Positions 53,301 through 61,380 of a stretch of DNA of 64,000 bases are shown here, piece after piece. The notes under the pieces are model-generated. The model did not search any database. It was not told where the DNA came from and saw nothing but the letters and a program-made list of their open reading frames with translations. Both the position numbers and the translations under genes were made by a program. Each line of letters opens with the position of its first letter. Within the stretch, counting starts at the first letter, position 1. Location of the stretch: positions 601,001 to 665,000 of the forward strand of contig NZ_CP101833.1 in NCBI RefSeq assembly GCF_024498355.1. Reading direction: 5' to 3'. The stretch comes from Bacillus pumilus (GTDB lineage: Bacteria > Bacillota > Bacilli > Bacillales > Bacillaceae).

Positions 53301-54822
53301 TCAGCTTGGCGGTGACTCCATTAAGGCGATTCAATTTATTGCGAAGTTAAAAGACAAGGGACTCTATTTAAAAACAAAAGATATATTTACTTATCCAATT
53401 TTTAGAGAAATGGCACAAGTCGTCCAGCAAGAACCGGCATTACATATCTCACAAGAGCAGGCTGCGGGCGATGTGAAATCGATACCAATTGTCGAATGGT
53501 TCTGGTCCCAGCGGTTAAAAGACGAACATTTCTGGCATCAATCCATCATTGTTCATTCAAAGAAGAAGATGGATGAAAGGATCTTGAACGATGCTTTAAA
53601 AGAGCTGGTCATTCATCATGACGGATTAAGGTTAAAAGTACAAGAGACGACAAACACACTCTATTATGATGAAAGCATGCAGCATATTCCGCTGATGATA
53701 CACGATTTCACGGAGCTGTCAGAAGAGAATGTGCAAGAAGCGTTAAAAGAAGTGGGTTTTCAGTTGAAGCAGAGGACCCATCTTTATCAAGGACCATTAA
53801 TTCAGGCAGCACTTTGTCAAACCACTGCTCAATCACATCTCATTTTTGCCGCACATCATCTTTTAGCTGACGGCATGTCATGGCAAATTCTTGTGGAGGA
53901 CTTGATGAAATTATTGCATGCAGAAAAGGTCACAGCAGAGATGCTTCCGCTCAAAACACATTCATATCAGACGTTTGCGGAGCGGATGAACCAGTATGCA
54001 GCATCAGGTGATGTAAATAAGGAATTCAGCTATTGGCAAAAAGAGGTGCAGGATATTCAGCCTTTGTATCAAGTGGCTGCAAATGAGGGATATGTCAAAG
54101 ATGAAATCAAATTGACCAAGGTATTATCAGTTGAGCTGACGGATCAATTGATCAATCAAGCGAACAAGGCGTATCAAACGCAGCCTCATGAATTGTTAAT
54201 CTCAGCGTTAACGCAAGCCTGTTCTCAGCAAACGAATCAAAAGCAGATTTCTTTAGAATTAGAAGGCCATGGCAGGAATGCTGTGCAGGAAGATATCGAT
54301 GTGTCTAGAACGTTCGGATGGTTTACAACCATGTATCCAGTGAATGTGAATGTTTCTGAGTCTGTTGCAGATCATATTCGGGCTGTCAAAGAAACGATAC
54401 GTGAAGTACCAAATAAAGGTGCAGGCTATGGTCTGTTGTCACTCATCAATAGACAGCTTCCGGACCATTCAGCGCCACAACTACGGTTTAACTATTTAGG
54501 TGAGATCGATCAGGTACTTAAACAATCACCTGATTATGAGATGTCCTATTTTTCTTCAGGTGCTGATTCGTCATTAGATAATCAATTAACAACCGTCATC
54601 GATATGGTCGCAACAATCAAGGGTGGTCAGCTGATTTTCCATCTATCTTTTAGTGAAAAACAGCTGAGTGAAACAGAGATGACGCAGCTTTTGCATGAGG
54701 TAGAGCGGCAAATTGAACGTTTGGTTCAGCATTGTCTAGAGAAGGAAGAGATCGAATTTACACCGTCTGACTTTGAGACAGTGGACATGTCTCTTGAAGA
54801 AATGGATTCGTTATTTACATGA
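50353..54822 (+). CDS. NRPS starter module C-A(Asn)-T-E (amicoumacin-type prodrug loader)
   Basis: 1489 residues from TTG 50353 with GAGGTGG. Domains: condensation (about 1-430, CHHTVADGWSM), adenylation (about 440-960; A3 IYTSGSTGQPKG, A5 NEYGPTEATVG, A7 YRTGDIAKR, A8 KLRGYRIELGE), carrier (GGDSIKAIQF at about 985) and C-terminal epimerisation (about 1045-1470, HHLLADGMSW). Reading the ten specificity positions gives D-L-T-K-I-G-E-V-G-K, close to the known Asn code, so an N-acyl-D-Asn unit is predicted. An N-terminal C domain at a chain start implies fatty acylation. Probably the AmiA equivalent. Its stop overlaps the peptidase start (ATGA). Confidence 0.92.
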   Translation: MTSSLVYWPLTHPQRRVMNMETFYPKTPINHIGGIIFVNGPLQLDKLKQAIASCIKTTESLRLKLVEKDGEILQYVASNTDNHIPAYEFSTHEHMLEWAGKAFKTPFQLLETSLAEFAVLKVGEQHSGYFIKCHHTVADGWSMKVIIDKISQLYIALTHSSSIEQEADNHSVFIDKESKYMNSPRFKKDQQFWKETLSDVSESDLVQGTDQIKGHRQSHYLDRQLSERIYEFIDTHHCSINSLFTLGLFVYLHKKYQQKDFIIGTPVLNRSGQKEKATSGMTVSTMPYRMKIDPHLSLLESLTDVQKNYKAYFLHQRYPYDALVKDLELAKAGYDQLFQIFINSYSTNMVQEMEGYAVEYIELYNGFQPYGLQVAVKEWDEKGQIELQYDYKISDYGKEDINFLHERMLLFVENILTQPKQHIKDVLLMTEEEKHRELYQWNDTAVRFPQKQKIHELITDMSKTSPDRIALQDGSHVMTYGELERKTNQMAHFLQTKGLQRHDFVAVCMNHSPELIVLLLGILKAGGAYVPIDPEYPQERIQFILDDSQAKLFFTEQVSSYHFEGDTYNVYSVWDDLDQYDSAHSFIGDAGDVAYMIYTSGSTGQPKGVMIEHRSLVNYILSAKTHYTDSADDHFALYSSIAFDLTVTSIYTPLVTGSTVVIYRQEDQSGFLLEHILFDQKAKVIKLTPAHMALLTDAALSQSVVKRMIVGGEQLPAALAKRITEASDGRISIFNEYGPTEATVGCMIHQFQQDDGGTSVSIGVPMPNTEIYLLDENQQVVLPGTVGEMYISGEGVGRGYWQRPDLQESRFLPNPFVSHRRMYRTGDIAKRANDGKIEYIGRLDHQIKLRGYRIELGEIELALMALDEVDKAAVIDLTDQAGEKQLAAYIELKEKEMTTFLLRKKLSEQLPAYMVPAYIVILDELPLTQNGKINRAALPDPLLSQVETEVEWSKEKAVIEEIIIDTAKDILGHEKIDPADHFYQLGGDSIKAIQFIAKLKDKGLYLKTKDIFTYPIFREMAQVVQQEPALHISQEQAAGDVKSIPIVEWFWSQRLKDEHFWHQSIIVHSKKKMDERILNDALKELVIHHDGLRLKVQETTNTLYYDESMQHIPLMIHDFTELSEENVQEALKEVGFQLKQRTHLYQGPLIQAALCQTTAQSHLIFAAHHLLADGMSWQILVEDLMKLLHAEKVTAEMLPLKTHSYQTFAERMNQYAASGDVNKEFSYWQKEVQDIQPLYQVAANEGYVKDEIKLTKVLSVELTDQLINQANKAYQTQPHELLISALTQACSQQTNQKQISLELEGHGRNAVQEDIDVSRTFGWFTTMYPVNVNVSESVADHIRAVKETIREVPNKGAGYGLLSLINRQLPDHSAPQLRFNYLGEIDQVLKQSPDYEMSYFSSGADSSLDNQLTTVIDMVATIKGGQLIFHLSFSEKQLSETEMTQLLHEVERQIERLVQHCLEKEEIEFTPSDFETVDMSLEEMDSLFT

Positions 54823-56360
54823 GGAAGAGTCAGCACATTGTCTACATTTCATTTGTCCTGGCAGTGTTATGGATCAGTAGTGTTGCCGGCCAAACAAATG
54901 CACAAGCAGCGATTTCATCTAAGGCCATTGATCAAGTGATTGAAGAACAGATGGAGCATGGGCGCATTCCAGGCATGTCCGTTGTGGTTGTGAAAAAGGA
55001 CCAAGTGGTGTACCAAAAAGGCTTTGGTTATACGGAGCGAAAGAAGAAGGAGCCTGTGACAGACAGCACTTTTTTTGAAATTGGCTCTACATCAAAGGCG
55101 TTTACCGCCCTTGCTATTGTTGACCTAGAGAAACAAGGGAAAATAGATCTGAAAGAACCGGTAAGCAGCTATATTCCAGGTTTTTTTCCAACGTACCATG
55201 GCAAGCCTCAGCGGATCACAGTGGATCAATTGATGCATCACACAAGCGGCATTCCCTTTCAAACCATTGCGCTTATCCAGCCAGATGATGCAAAGGATGC
55301 GTTGAAAAAAACAGTCCATCAGCTGAAATCAATCGAACTTAACCGCAAGCCGGGAAGCTCCTTTGAATATGCCACCATCAACTATGATGTCCTTGGTCTC
55401 ATCATTGAAAATGTAACAAGGCAGCCATATGAGGCATATATGAAAGGGCTGTTTAAAAGACATCATCTTGACCAAACGGAGGCTGGGCCCGAACGAATGA
55501 AGCACGGTGTTGTTTCGGAAGGGTTTAAACTGCAATTCCTTGCTCCGCATGTTTATCACGCACCGGAATATCGAGGCAATACCCCTGCTGGCTATATTGT
55601 GATGAATAGCCAGGAGGTTGGTACTTGGCTGCAATATCAATTGACCGATTCAACGTGGTCTCGTTTTGTGAAAAATCCTGATCACTTGACTGTGAATGTC
55701 CCAGACGAAGGGAAGCATGTCTATTACAATGCCGGCTGGTATATAGAAAAAAAACATGAGCATGTGAAATCGTTATTCCATGCAGGCTCTAACCCAAATT
55801 ATTCATCATTTTTTCTGATCCAGCCAAAAGAAGGCGTTGCGATCGGAGTGTTAGCAAATATGAATAGCAGCTACACCGAACAAACGGCTCGTCTTGTTGC
55901 CAAAGCGATTGTGGGAACAAATGATCAAGAAGAATCATCAATGGATCCATTTCAGCTCATTGATCAATTGAGTCTTGCCGCTACATGTCTTTTTATTTTA
56001 CTGCAAACGGTGTCTATTCTTCGATTTATCAAGTGGAGGAAGCGTGTAAAAAGTGGTGCTGTGGTTCAGCGGAAAATGACACTTGGCGTTTGGCTGAAAG
56101 GTCTCTGCTGGGTATTGCTCTTGATCGGAATATTGATCCTGCCAATGATTCTATCGCAGGCTGCCTTTAATGGGCTGCCTTGGAAAATGATTTTTGTATG
56201 GGGACCTTCCACTCTCATTGAACTAGCGATCTCTTATTATTTGTTTTTTGTTTGGTTTTGTACGATTGGTTTCATCAAAGGATTCATGGTGACATCTACT
56301 GCTGGAAAGAGAGGACAAAAAGATGACCATCAAACAGATTTCGGGCATTCATCCTTATAA
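54819..56360 (+). CDS. Membrane-anchored D-Asn prodrug peptidase (S12, ClbP/XcnG/ZmaM type)
   Basis: 513 residues: signal peptide (1-30, cleavage near NAQA), extracellular S12 beta-lactamase-like domain (about 35-365) and three C-terminal helices (FILLQTVSILRFI, GLCWVLLLIGILILPMIL, ELAISYYLFFVWFC). This is the build of ClbP, XcnG and ZmaM, which cut N-acyl-D-Asn from exported pre-antibiotics. Catalytic S90-K93 (GSTSKAF) and Y184 (SFEYATINYD) lie close to the ClbP positions. The Asn usual in the YxN motif is Thr here. Coupled by ATGA to the D-Asn module. It also acts as self-protection, as the active drug forms only outside the cytoplasm. Confidence 0.9.
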   Translation: MRKSQHIVYISFVLAVLWISSVAGQTNAQAAISSKAIDQVIEEQMEHGRIPGMSVVVVKKDQVVYQKGFGYTERKKKEPVTDSTFFEIGSTSKAFTALAIVDLEKQGKIDLKEPVSSYIPGFFPTYHGKPQRITVDQLMHHTSGIPFQTIALIQPDDAKDALKKTVHQLKSIELNRKPGSSFEYATINYDVLGLIIENVTRQPYEAYMKGLFKRHHLDQTEAGPERMKHGVVSEGFKLQFLAPHVYHAPEYRGNTPAGYIVMNSQEVGTWLQYQLTDSTWSRFVKNPDHLTVNVPDEGKHVYYNAGWYIEKKHEHVKSLFHAGSNPNYSSFFLIQPKEGVAIGVLANMNSSYTEQTARLVAKAIVGTNDQEESSMDPFQLIDQLSLAATCLFILLQTVSILRFIKWRKRVKSGAVVQRKMTLGVWLKGLCWVLLLIGILILPMILSQAAFNGLPWKMIFVWGPSTLIELAISYYLFFVWFCTIGFIKGFMVTSTAGKRGQKDDHQTDFGHSSL

Positions 56361-57303
56361 TGATTTGTTTTATCGCAGTTGCTTCTTCAATTGCTTTTTC
56401 CCGATTGTCAAGCTGCATGATCAAGAAGTCGCTCCATACTTATTAAATGATCAATTCGCATATGGCCTTACAGAAGAAGGTTTTTTGCAGATTGACTGGA
56501 TGTCGACACACGATCCAGAAAAGATTATGAATTTACAAGGCATTCAAGTCGAAAAAATCACGCGTTGTGCCAATCTCATTGAGAAAGTCAAACAAGATGT
56601 GTCGCTGAATCGCCCGGTTATTGTGTGGGTAGATCCTTACGTTCAGCGAGGTAGAAAAGAGTATTTGACGAAACATAGCCGGCATTCGATTTTAATCACG
56701 GGTTTTCATGAAAATCAGCAAATTTTCCATGTATTAGAGAATCGGCATTTAGATAATTTGTCGTATGAGCATCAAGTGTTGCCATATACAGACGTGCAGA
56801 AAGGATATGACACCTTTCATGATTATTTTCAGCCGAATGATCAATTTCATTCCTATGCGGCTTTCCACTTTGATTCGAAAAAGGTCTCGACTGAATTATT
56901 TGCTCAAAAAACAGCTTATTTCCTGAGAAATATGCATGGTCAGCTTGACGCAATAGAAAAAGGAATCACAGCACTCGAAACATTTTATGAGCAGTTTTCG
57001 CAATTGAATGACATCGAGAAGCTCGTGGCATCTTTCAATCAGGTCATCAATACGAAGAAAGTGGAGCTCTATCGGCTGAGTCTGATCAAAGAAGATCTGC
57101 CTGAGTTGATGCGGTGGATGGAACGTATTTTAGCAGAATGGGAGAAAGCGAGGCATCAGGCAGCGAAACTCCTTTTTTCAGGTGACATGTCCAGCAGGTA
57201 CCAAGCCAGCATCAAAGCTTCCTTAGAACAAATTATCCATGATGAAAAAAACTGGCTTGAAGCGTTGGCAATCAAATGCAAAAGGGAGTGTGGCGTGTCG
57301 TGA
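56323..57303 (+). CDS. BtrH_N-like protein in the NRPS cluster
   Basis: 326 residues. The first 170 resemble the BtrH N-terminal domain (papain-like acyltransferase of butirosin synthesis): YRSCFFNCFFPIV places Cys20 near the start and HSRHSILITGFHENQQIF carries the likely His. The C-terminal half is helical (LDAIEKGITALETFYEQFS) with no recognised domain. It starts 38 bases inside the peptidase gene and overlaps the thioesterase. An acyl transfer to or from the ACP is possible, but there is no direct evidence for its role. Confidence 0.7.
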   Translation: MTIKQISGIHPYNDLFYRSCFFNCFFPIVKLHDQEVAPYLLNDQFAYGLTEEGFLQIDWMSTHDPEKIMNLQGIQVEKITRCANLIEKVKQDVSLNRPVIVWVDPYVQRGRKEYLTKHSRHSILITGFHENQQIFHVLENRHLDNLSYEHQVLPYTDVQKGYDTFHDYFQPNDQFHSYAAFHFDSKKVSTELFAQKTAYFLRNMHGQLDAIEKGITALETFYEQFSQLNDIEKLVASFNQVINTKKVELYRLSLIKEDLPELMRWMERILAEWEKARHQAAKLLFSGDMSSRYQASIKASLEQIIHDEKNWLEALAIKCKRECGVS

Positions 57304-58010
57304 AGTTATTTTGCTTACCGTACGCAGGTGGAGCAAGCACCGTATTCAGTACGTGGAAATCTTATATAGACCGGTCGATAGAAATTCGTGCACTTGAACT
57401 CCCTGGACACGGGACAAGAATGACAGAGCCTGTGCTGACCGATTTACAGCAGGTCGCAGATGATCTTTATTTACAGGCGTCCTCTTTCTTAAAAGATGGA
57501 GAGCCCTACGCCATTTTCGGTCATAGTATGGGAGCTGTCCTTGCATACGAATTACAAAAAAGAATGAAAACAAGATTCAACAAAGAGCCTGTCCATGTCT
57601 TTTATTCTGGACGCTTTCCACCACACATTCCAGAAAAAAAAGTCTATCATCAGCTGTCAGATACCAAATTAAAAGAGGCGATTATTGCAATGGGCGGCGT
57701 TCCTGAGGAGCTTGCCGATAACCATGCAGTACTTGATTTCTTTCTGCCGATTTTAAGAGCAGACTTTCAGCTTCTAGAGACCTATCAGTGTGATGAAGTC
57801 GTTCCAGCTGCTTGTCCAATTTCTATTTTTTATGGTACGCGAGATTTGCCTTCTGTGCTGTTCGATTTAGACGATTGGGACCAATATACAAGCGAAGATT
57901 GTGCGTTTTTTGAATTCGATGGAGATCACTTTTTTATTCATTCATTAACAAATGAAGTGGTAGAGAAAATCAATGTCATTTTAAAGCGAATGGGAGTGTT
58001 GGAGAAATGA
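57300..58010 (+). CDS. Type II thioesterase
   Basis: 236 residues from GTG 57300, overlapping the previous stop (GTGA), with AAAGGGAG upstream. Alpha/beta hydrolase of the GrsT/SrfA-D editing type: CLPYAGGASTVFSTWK at the N terminus, nucleophile GHSMGAVLAYEL, and His in FDGDHFFIHS. It clears mis-primed or stalled carrier domains of NRPS/PKS lines. Four-base overlap with the following dehydrogenase. Confidence 0.93.
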   Translation: MKLFCLPYAGGASTVFSTWKSYIDRSIEIRALELPGHGTRMTEPVLTDLQQVADDLYLQASSFLKDGEPYAIFGHSMGAVLAYELQKRMKTRFNKEPVHVFYSGRFPPHIPEKKVYHQLSDTKLKEAIIAMGGVPEELADNHAVLDFFLPILRADFQLLETYQCDEVVPAACPISIFYGTRDLPSVLFDLDDWDQYTSEDCAFFEFDGDHFFIHSLTNEVVEKINVILKRMGVLEK

Positions 58011-58864
58011 ACAAGAAGCACATAGGCGTGATTGGAGCAGGTGTGATGGGGGCTGATATGGCTTTAGACCTTTCAGCAAATGGCTATCAAGTCACACTAG
58101 TTGATATCACAGAAGAAAAACTAAACGAAGCGCTAGAAAAAATCAAGAAGACATACCAATTGGTTCAATTTGTGAGAAAGAAGAAAATTTCGTTGTCTTT
58201 AGAAAACGTATTGTCTCAAATCCAGCTAACGACTTCATTTGAAGGCTTACATGATGCGCATATCGTCATTGAAAATGTGACAGAAGATTGGGAGATGAAA
58301 AAACCAATTTATGAAAAGCTGCGAGATATATGTGCGAAAGAAACCATTTATTTTGTCAACACAAGCTGTATTTCCATCACAAAGGTAGGGGCCCTTATGC
58401 ATTACCCTGAGAAGGTCATTGGGGCGCATTTTATGAACCCTGTTCCTCTTAAAGCGTTAGTTGAAGTGATTAGAGGAAAAGCAACGTCTGATGACACAGT
58501 TGAAACGGCAAAAGGTTTCTTGAAATCCTTTGATAAAACACCTGTAGTGGTACATGATCTCCCAGGATTTGTTTCCAACCGAGTGCTTATGCTGACAATC
58601 AACGAAGCCATTTGGACGGTGCAAGATCAAGTTGCCACACCAGCGGATGTCGATAAAATTTTCCGCGGAGGTTTCGGTCATAAAATGGGTCCACTTGCGA
58701 CAGGTGACTTGATCGGGCTCGATACGATTTTGAATTCTTTGCTTGTTTTATACGAGAGTTACAAAGATCCGAAGTTCCGTCCGTGTCCTCTACTTGTCAA
58801 AATGGTCGACGCAGGCGAGTACGGAAAAAAATCAGGTAAGGGCTTTTTCCAATATGACATGTGA
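58007..58864 (+). CDS. 3-hydroxyacyl-CoA dehydrogenase-like (hydroxymalonyl-ACP pathway)
   Basis: 285 residues with an N-terminal Rossmann motif GVIGAGVMGADMAL, FVNTSCISITKVG, and GAHFMNPVPLKALVEVI; C-terminal helical domain with KSGKGFFQYD. In zwittermicin (ZmaG) and xenocoumacin (XcnB) pathways such an enzyme oxidises the glyceryl-ACP hydroxyl on the way to hydroxymalonyl-ACP. The next three genes complete that set. ATGA overlap with the thioesterase. Confidence 0.9.
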   Translation: MNKKHIGVIGAGVMGADMALDLSANGYQVTLVDITEEKLNEALEKIKKTYQLVQFVRKKKISLSLENVLSQIQLTTSFEGLHDAHIVIENVTEDWEMKKPIYEKLRDICAKETIYFVNTSCISITKVGALMHYPEKVIGAHFMNPVPLKALVEVIRGKATSDDTVETAKGFLKSFDKTPVVVHDLPGFVSNRVLMLTINEAIWTVQDQVATPADVDKIFRGGFGHKMGPLATGDLIGLDTILNSLLVLYESYKDPKFRPCPLLVKMVDAGEYGKKSGKGFFQYDM

Positions 58865-58878
58865 GAGGAGAAAACAAA

Positions 58879-59934
58879 ATGGCTAAGCAAATCAAGTGTG
58901 TTGTCTGGGATTTAGATCATACATTATGGGATGGGATTTTACTTGAATCAGATGAGGTGACGTTAAAGCCATCGATCAAGGAAGTGTTAACGGAGCTAGA
59001 TGAGCGCGGTATCCTTCTTTCTATCGCAAGCCGAAATGATGAAACAGCCGTGAAGGAAAAGCTCTCCGCCTTCGGAATCGATCATTTCTTCCTCTATCCA
59101 GAGATTCATTGGAATGCCAAATCTAGTTCATTAAAGAGAATCAGCGAGCGCTTGAATATTCATAAAGATACCATTCTCTTTATTGATGATCAGCCATTTG
59201 AACGAGAAGAAGTGAAGGCTGTTCATCCGGAGATTACGTGCTGGGATGCGGTGGATTATATGACGTTGCTCACAGATGATCGGCTGCGTCCAGTCTTTAT
59301 CACAGAGGATGCAAGACGACGCAGAAAAATGTACTTAGAAGCGGATAAAAGGCAGCAGGAAGAAGAGAAATATGAAGGGCCGCCTGAGAAATTTTTGGCG
59401 TCTTTACATATGAAATTCGTTATATCGGAAGCAGGAGAACAGGACCTCCAGCGAGCCGAAGAACTAACTGTCCGTACCAATCAATTAAATGCAAGCGGAA
59501 AAACCTACGATTATGCAGAGCTTGATTACTTCCGTCAATCAGATGCTCACTTGCTGCTTGTCTGTGAACTTGAAGACAAATTCGGGTCCTATGGGAAAAT
59601 TGGACTCTCATTAATAGAAGAAATAGGTGACACCTGGCATGTCAAACTGCTGCTCATGTCTTGCCGCGTCATGTCTCGAGGTGTCGGGACCATTTTACTC
59701 ACAACGATTTTGCAAGAAGCGAAAAAGCGAGGAAAGCGGCTTGTGGCCGACTTTAAACAAACAGACCGAAACCGCATGATGTATATCACATACAAGTTTG
59801 CGAATTTCAAAGAAATCGAGAATGGGGAGGATGGCTATATTTTGTTTGAAAACGATTTAAGCTTGATTCAGCCTTTCCCAGAATACGTAGATGTCAAAGT
59901 TGAGATTGACCAAAAAGCCCCAGCCAAACAATAA
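58879..59934 (+). CDS. FkbH-like HAD glyceryl transferase
   Basis: 351 residues from ATG 58879; AGAGGAG lies eight bases upstream, making the GTG at 58861 unlikely. The N-terminal HAD domain has VVWDLDHTLWDG and FIDDQPFEREE; the C-terminal half is GNAT-like (VMSRGVGTILLTTIL). FkbH proteins dephosphorylate 1,3-bisphosphoglycerate and load glycerate onto an ACP. Homologues are ZmaN and XcnC. The partner ACP is the next gene. Confidence 0.93.
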   Translation: MAKQIKCVVWDLDHTLWDGILLESDEVTLKPSIKEVLTELDERGILLSIASRNDETAVKEKLSAFGIDHFFLYPEIHWNAKSSSLKRISERLNIHKDTILFIDDQPFEREEVKAVHPEITCWDAVDYMTLLTDDRLRPVFITEDARRRRKMYLEADKRQQEEEKYEGPPEKFLASLHMKFVISEAGEQDLQRAEELTVRTNQLNASGKTYDYAELDYFRQSDAHLLLVCELEDKFGSYGKIGLSLIEEIGDTWHVKLLLMSCRVMSRGVGTILLTTILQEAKKRGKRLVADFKQTDRNRMMYITYKFANFKEIENGEDGYILFENDLSLIQPFPEYVDVKVEIDQKAPAKQ

Positions 59935-59961
59935 AAAAGCGAAAAGCGAGGAGATTGAATC

Positions 59962-60231
59962 ATGAACCTACACGAACAAGTAAGAGCATATATCGAGCAA
60001 AACCTAGTGGTATTTGATGAAGAAATTGAGTTAGGAAATGATGATCACATTTTTGAACAAGGCTTTGTCAATTCTCTCTTTGCGATGAAACTAGTGAACT
60101 ACATTGAACATGACTTTCACTTCCAGTTAGACAACGAAGACCTCGACATTGCCAATTTTAGTACGGTCAATCGCATTGTCTCCTTAATTGAGAAAAAACA
60201 ACAGGGGGCGGCCCTTCATGAAAACAGCTGA
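59962..60231 (+). CDS. Discrete acyl carrier protein
   Basis: 89 residues. The phosphopantetheine Ser is S38 in IFEQGFVNSLFAMKLV; the usual DSL triad is NSL. The flanking helices fit an ACP (MNLHEQVRAYIEQ, DFHFQLDNEDLDIANF). It probably carries the glyceryl to hydroxymalonyl unit. GCGAGGAG precedes the ATG. The downstream dehydrogenase starts 14 bases before its stop. Confidence 0.9.
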   Translation: MNLHEQVRAYIEQNLVVFDEEIELGNDDHIFEQGFVNSLFAMKLVNYIEHDFHFQLDNEDLDIANFSTVNRIVSLIEKKQQGAALHENS

Positions 60232-61360
60232 ACAAACAATTGATGCCATTGAGGAAATACGACAGTATTGCGATGAACATATCCGTCCGTTTGCCAATGA
60301 ATTCGATGAAACAGAACATTTGCCGGAGTCGCTGATTCGCGATATGGCGAAAAGAGGCTACTTGGCAGCAGGTATCCCATCATCCTATCAAGGACTGGGG
60401 CTTGATCCGATTGCGTATGGACAGTTCACTGAACAAGTAGGGAAAGCTTGCTGTAATGTACGGACATTATTGACAGTGAACTCTCTCGTAGGAGAAGCCA
60501 TTCTTCGTTATGGAACAGAAGACCAAAAACAAGGCTGGCTCGTTGCATTAGCCAAAGGGGAAAAAATCGGTGCCTTTGCTTTGTCAGAGCCGAATATTGG
60601 ATCAGATGCCAATCATGTTGAAACAAGCTATCAAAAGGATGGACAGTCTTATGTCTTGAATGGGAAGAAAAAGTGGATTTCCTTTGGAGCGATTGCGGAT
60701 TTCTTTATTGTGATTGCTAGAGATGGCGAACAAGTCACCGCATTCCTTGTCGAGCGAGATCAGCCAGGTGTAGAGATTGAGAGGATTACAGGAATGATGG
60801 CCAACCGAGCGTCTTATTTAGCAGAAATCACCCTCGATCATGTACAGGTGCATGAAGACTGTGTCTTAGGACCAGTTGGGGGCGGATTTAACCATGTGGT
60901 GTCACTTGCTTTAGATCATGGAAGATACAGTGTTGCTTGGGCAGGGCTTGCCATTGCACAGGAAGCCGTTGATTCTCTCGTCACGTATTCACGTAAAAGA
61001 ACACAATTTAATGAAAAACTTTACAAGCATCAAATGATCAAAGGCATGATCGGAGATGCGGTCACCCAGCTCCATGCAGCGAGAGCCTTATGCCTAAAGG
61101 CCGGAGAAATGAGACAAGCGCAGCATCCTGATGCCATCACAGAGACATCAATCGCAAAATATTTCACATCTAAAATCGCCGTTGATATTACAAATACAAA
61201 TGTCCAAATCCATGGTGGAAGCGGATTTAGCCGGGAAAATTCAGCTTCAAGACTGTATCGTGAAGCGAAGGTGCTTGAAATTATTGAAGGGACTTCACAA
61301 ATTCAGCAGCAGGTCATTGCTAACTATGGTTTACGCCATTATTTCGTGAAGCATTCTTAG
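60218..61360 (+). CDS. Acyl-CoA dehydrogenase-like (hydroxymalonyl-ACP pathway)
   Basis: 380 residues from ATG 60218 with AGGGGG upstream; the TTG at 60188 is too far inside the ACP gene. FAD flavoprotein of the acyl-CoA dehydrogenase family: GAFALSEPNIGSDANHV, GKKKWISFGAIADFF and LEIIEGTSQIQQQVIANYG. With the dehydrogenase at 58007 it would convert glyceryl-ACP to hydroxymalonyl-ACP (ZmaE, XcnE role). Confidence 0.92.
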   Translation: MKTAEQTIDAIEEIRQYCDEHIRPFANEFDETEHLPESLIRDMAKRGYLAAGIPSSYQGLGLDPIAYGQFTEQVGKACCNVRTLLTVNSLVGEAILRYGTEDQKQGWLVALAKGEKIGAFALSEPNIGSDANHVETSYQKDGQSYVLNGKKKWISFGAIADFFIVIARDGEQVTAFLVERDQPGVEIERITGMMANRASYLAEITLDHVQVHEDCVLGPVGGGFNHVVSLALDHGRYSVAWAGLAIAQEAVDSLVTYSRKRTQFNEKLYKHQMIKGMIGDAVTQLHAARALCLKAGEMRQAQHPDAITETSIAKYFTSKIAVDITNTNVQIHGGSGFSRENSASRLYREAKVLEIIEGTSQIQQQVIANYGLRHYFVKHS

Positions 61361-61380
61361 AGAGAAAGGAGATGATCCCA

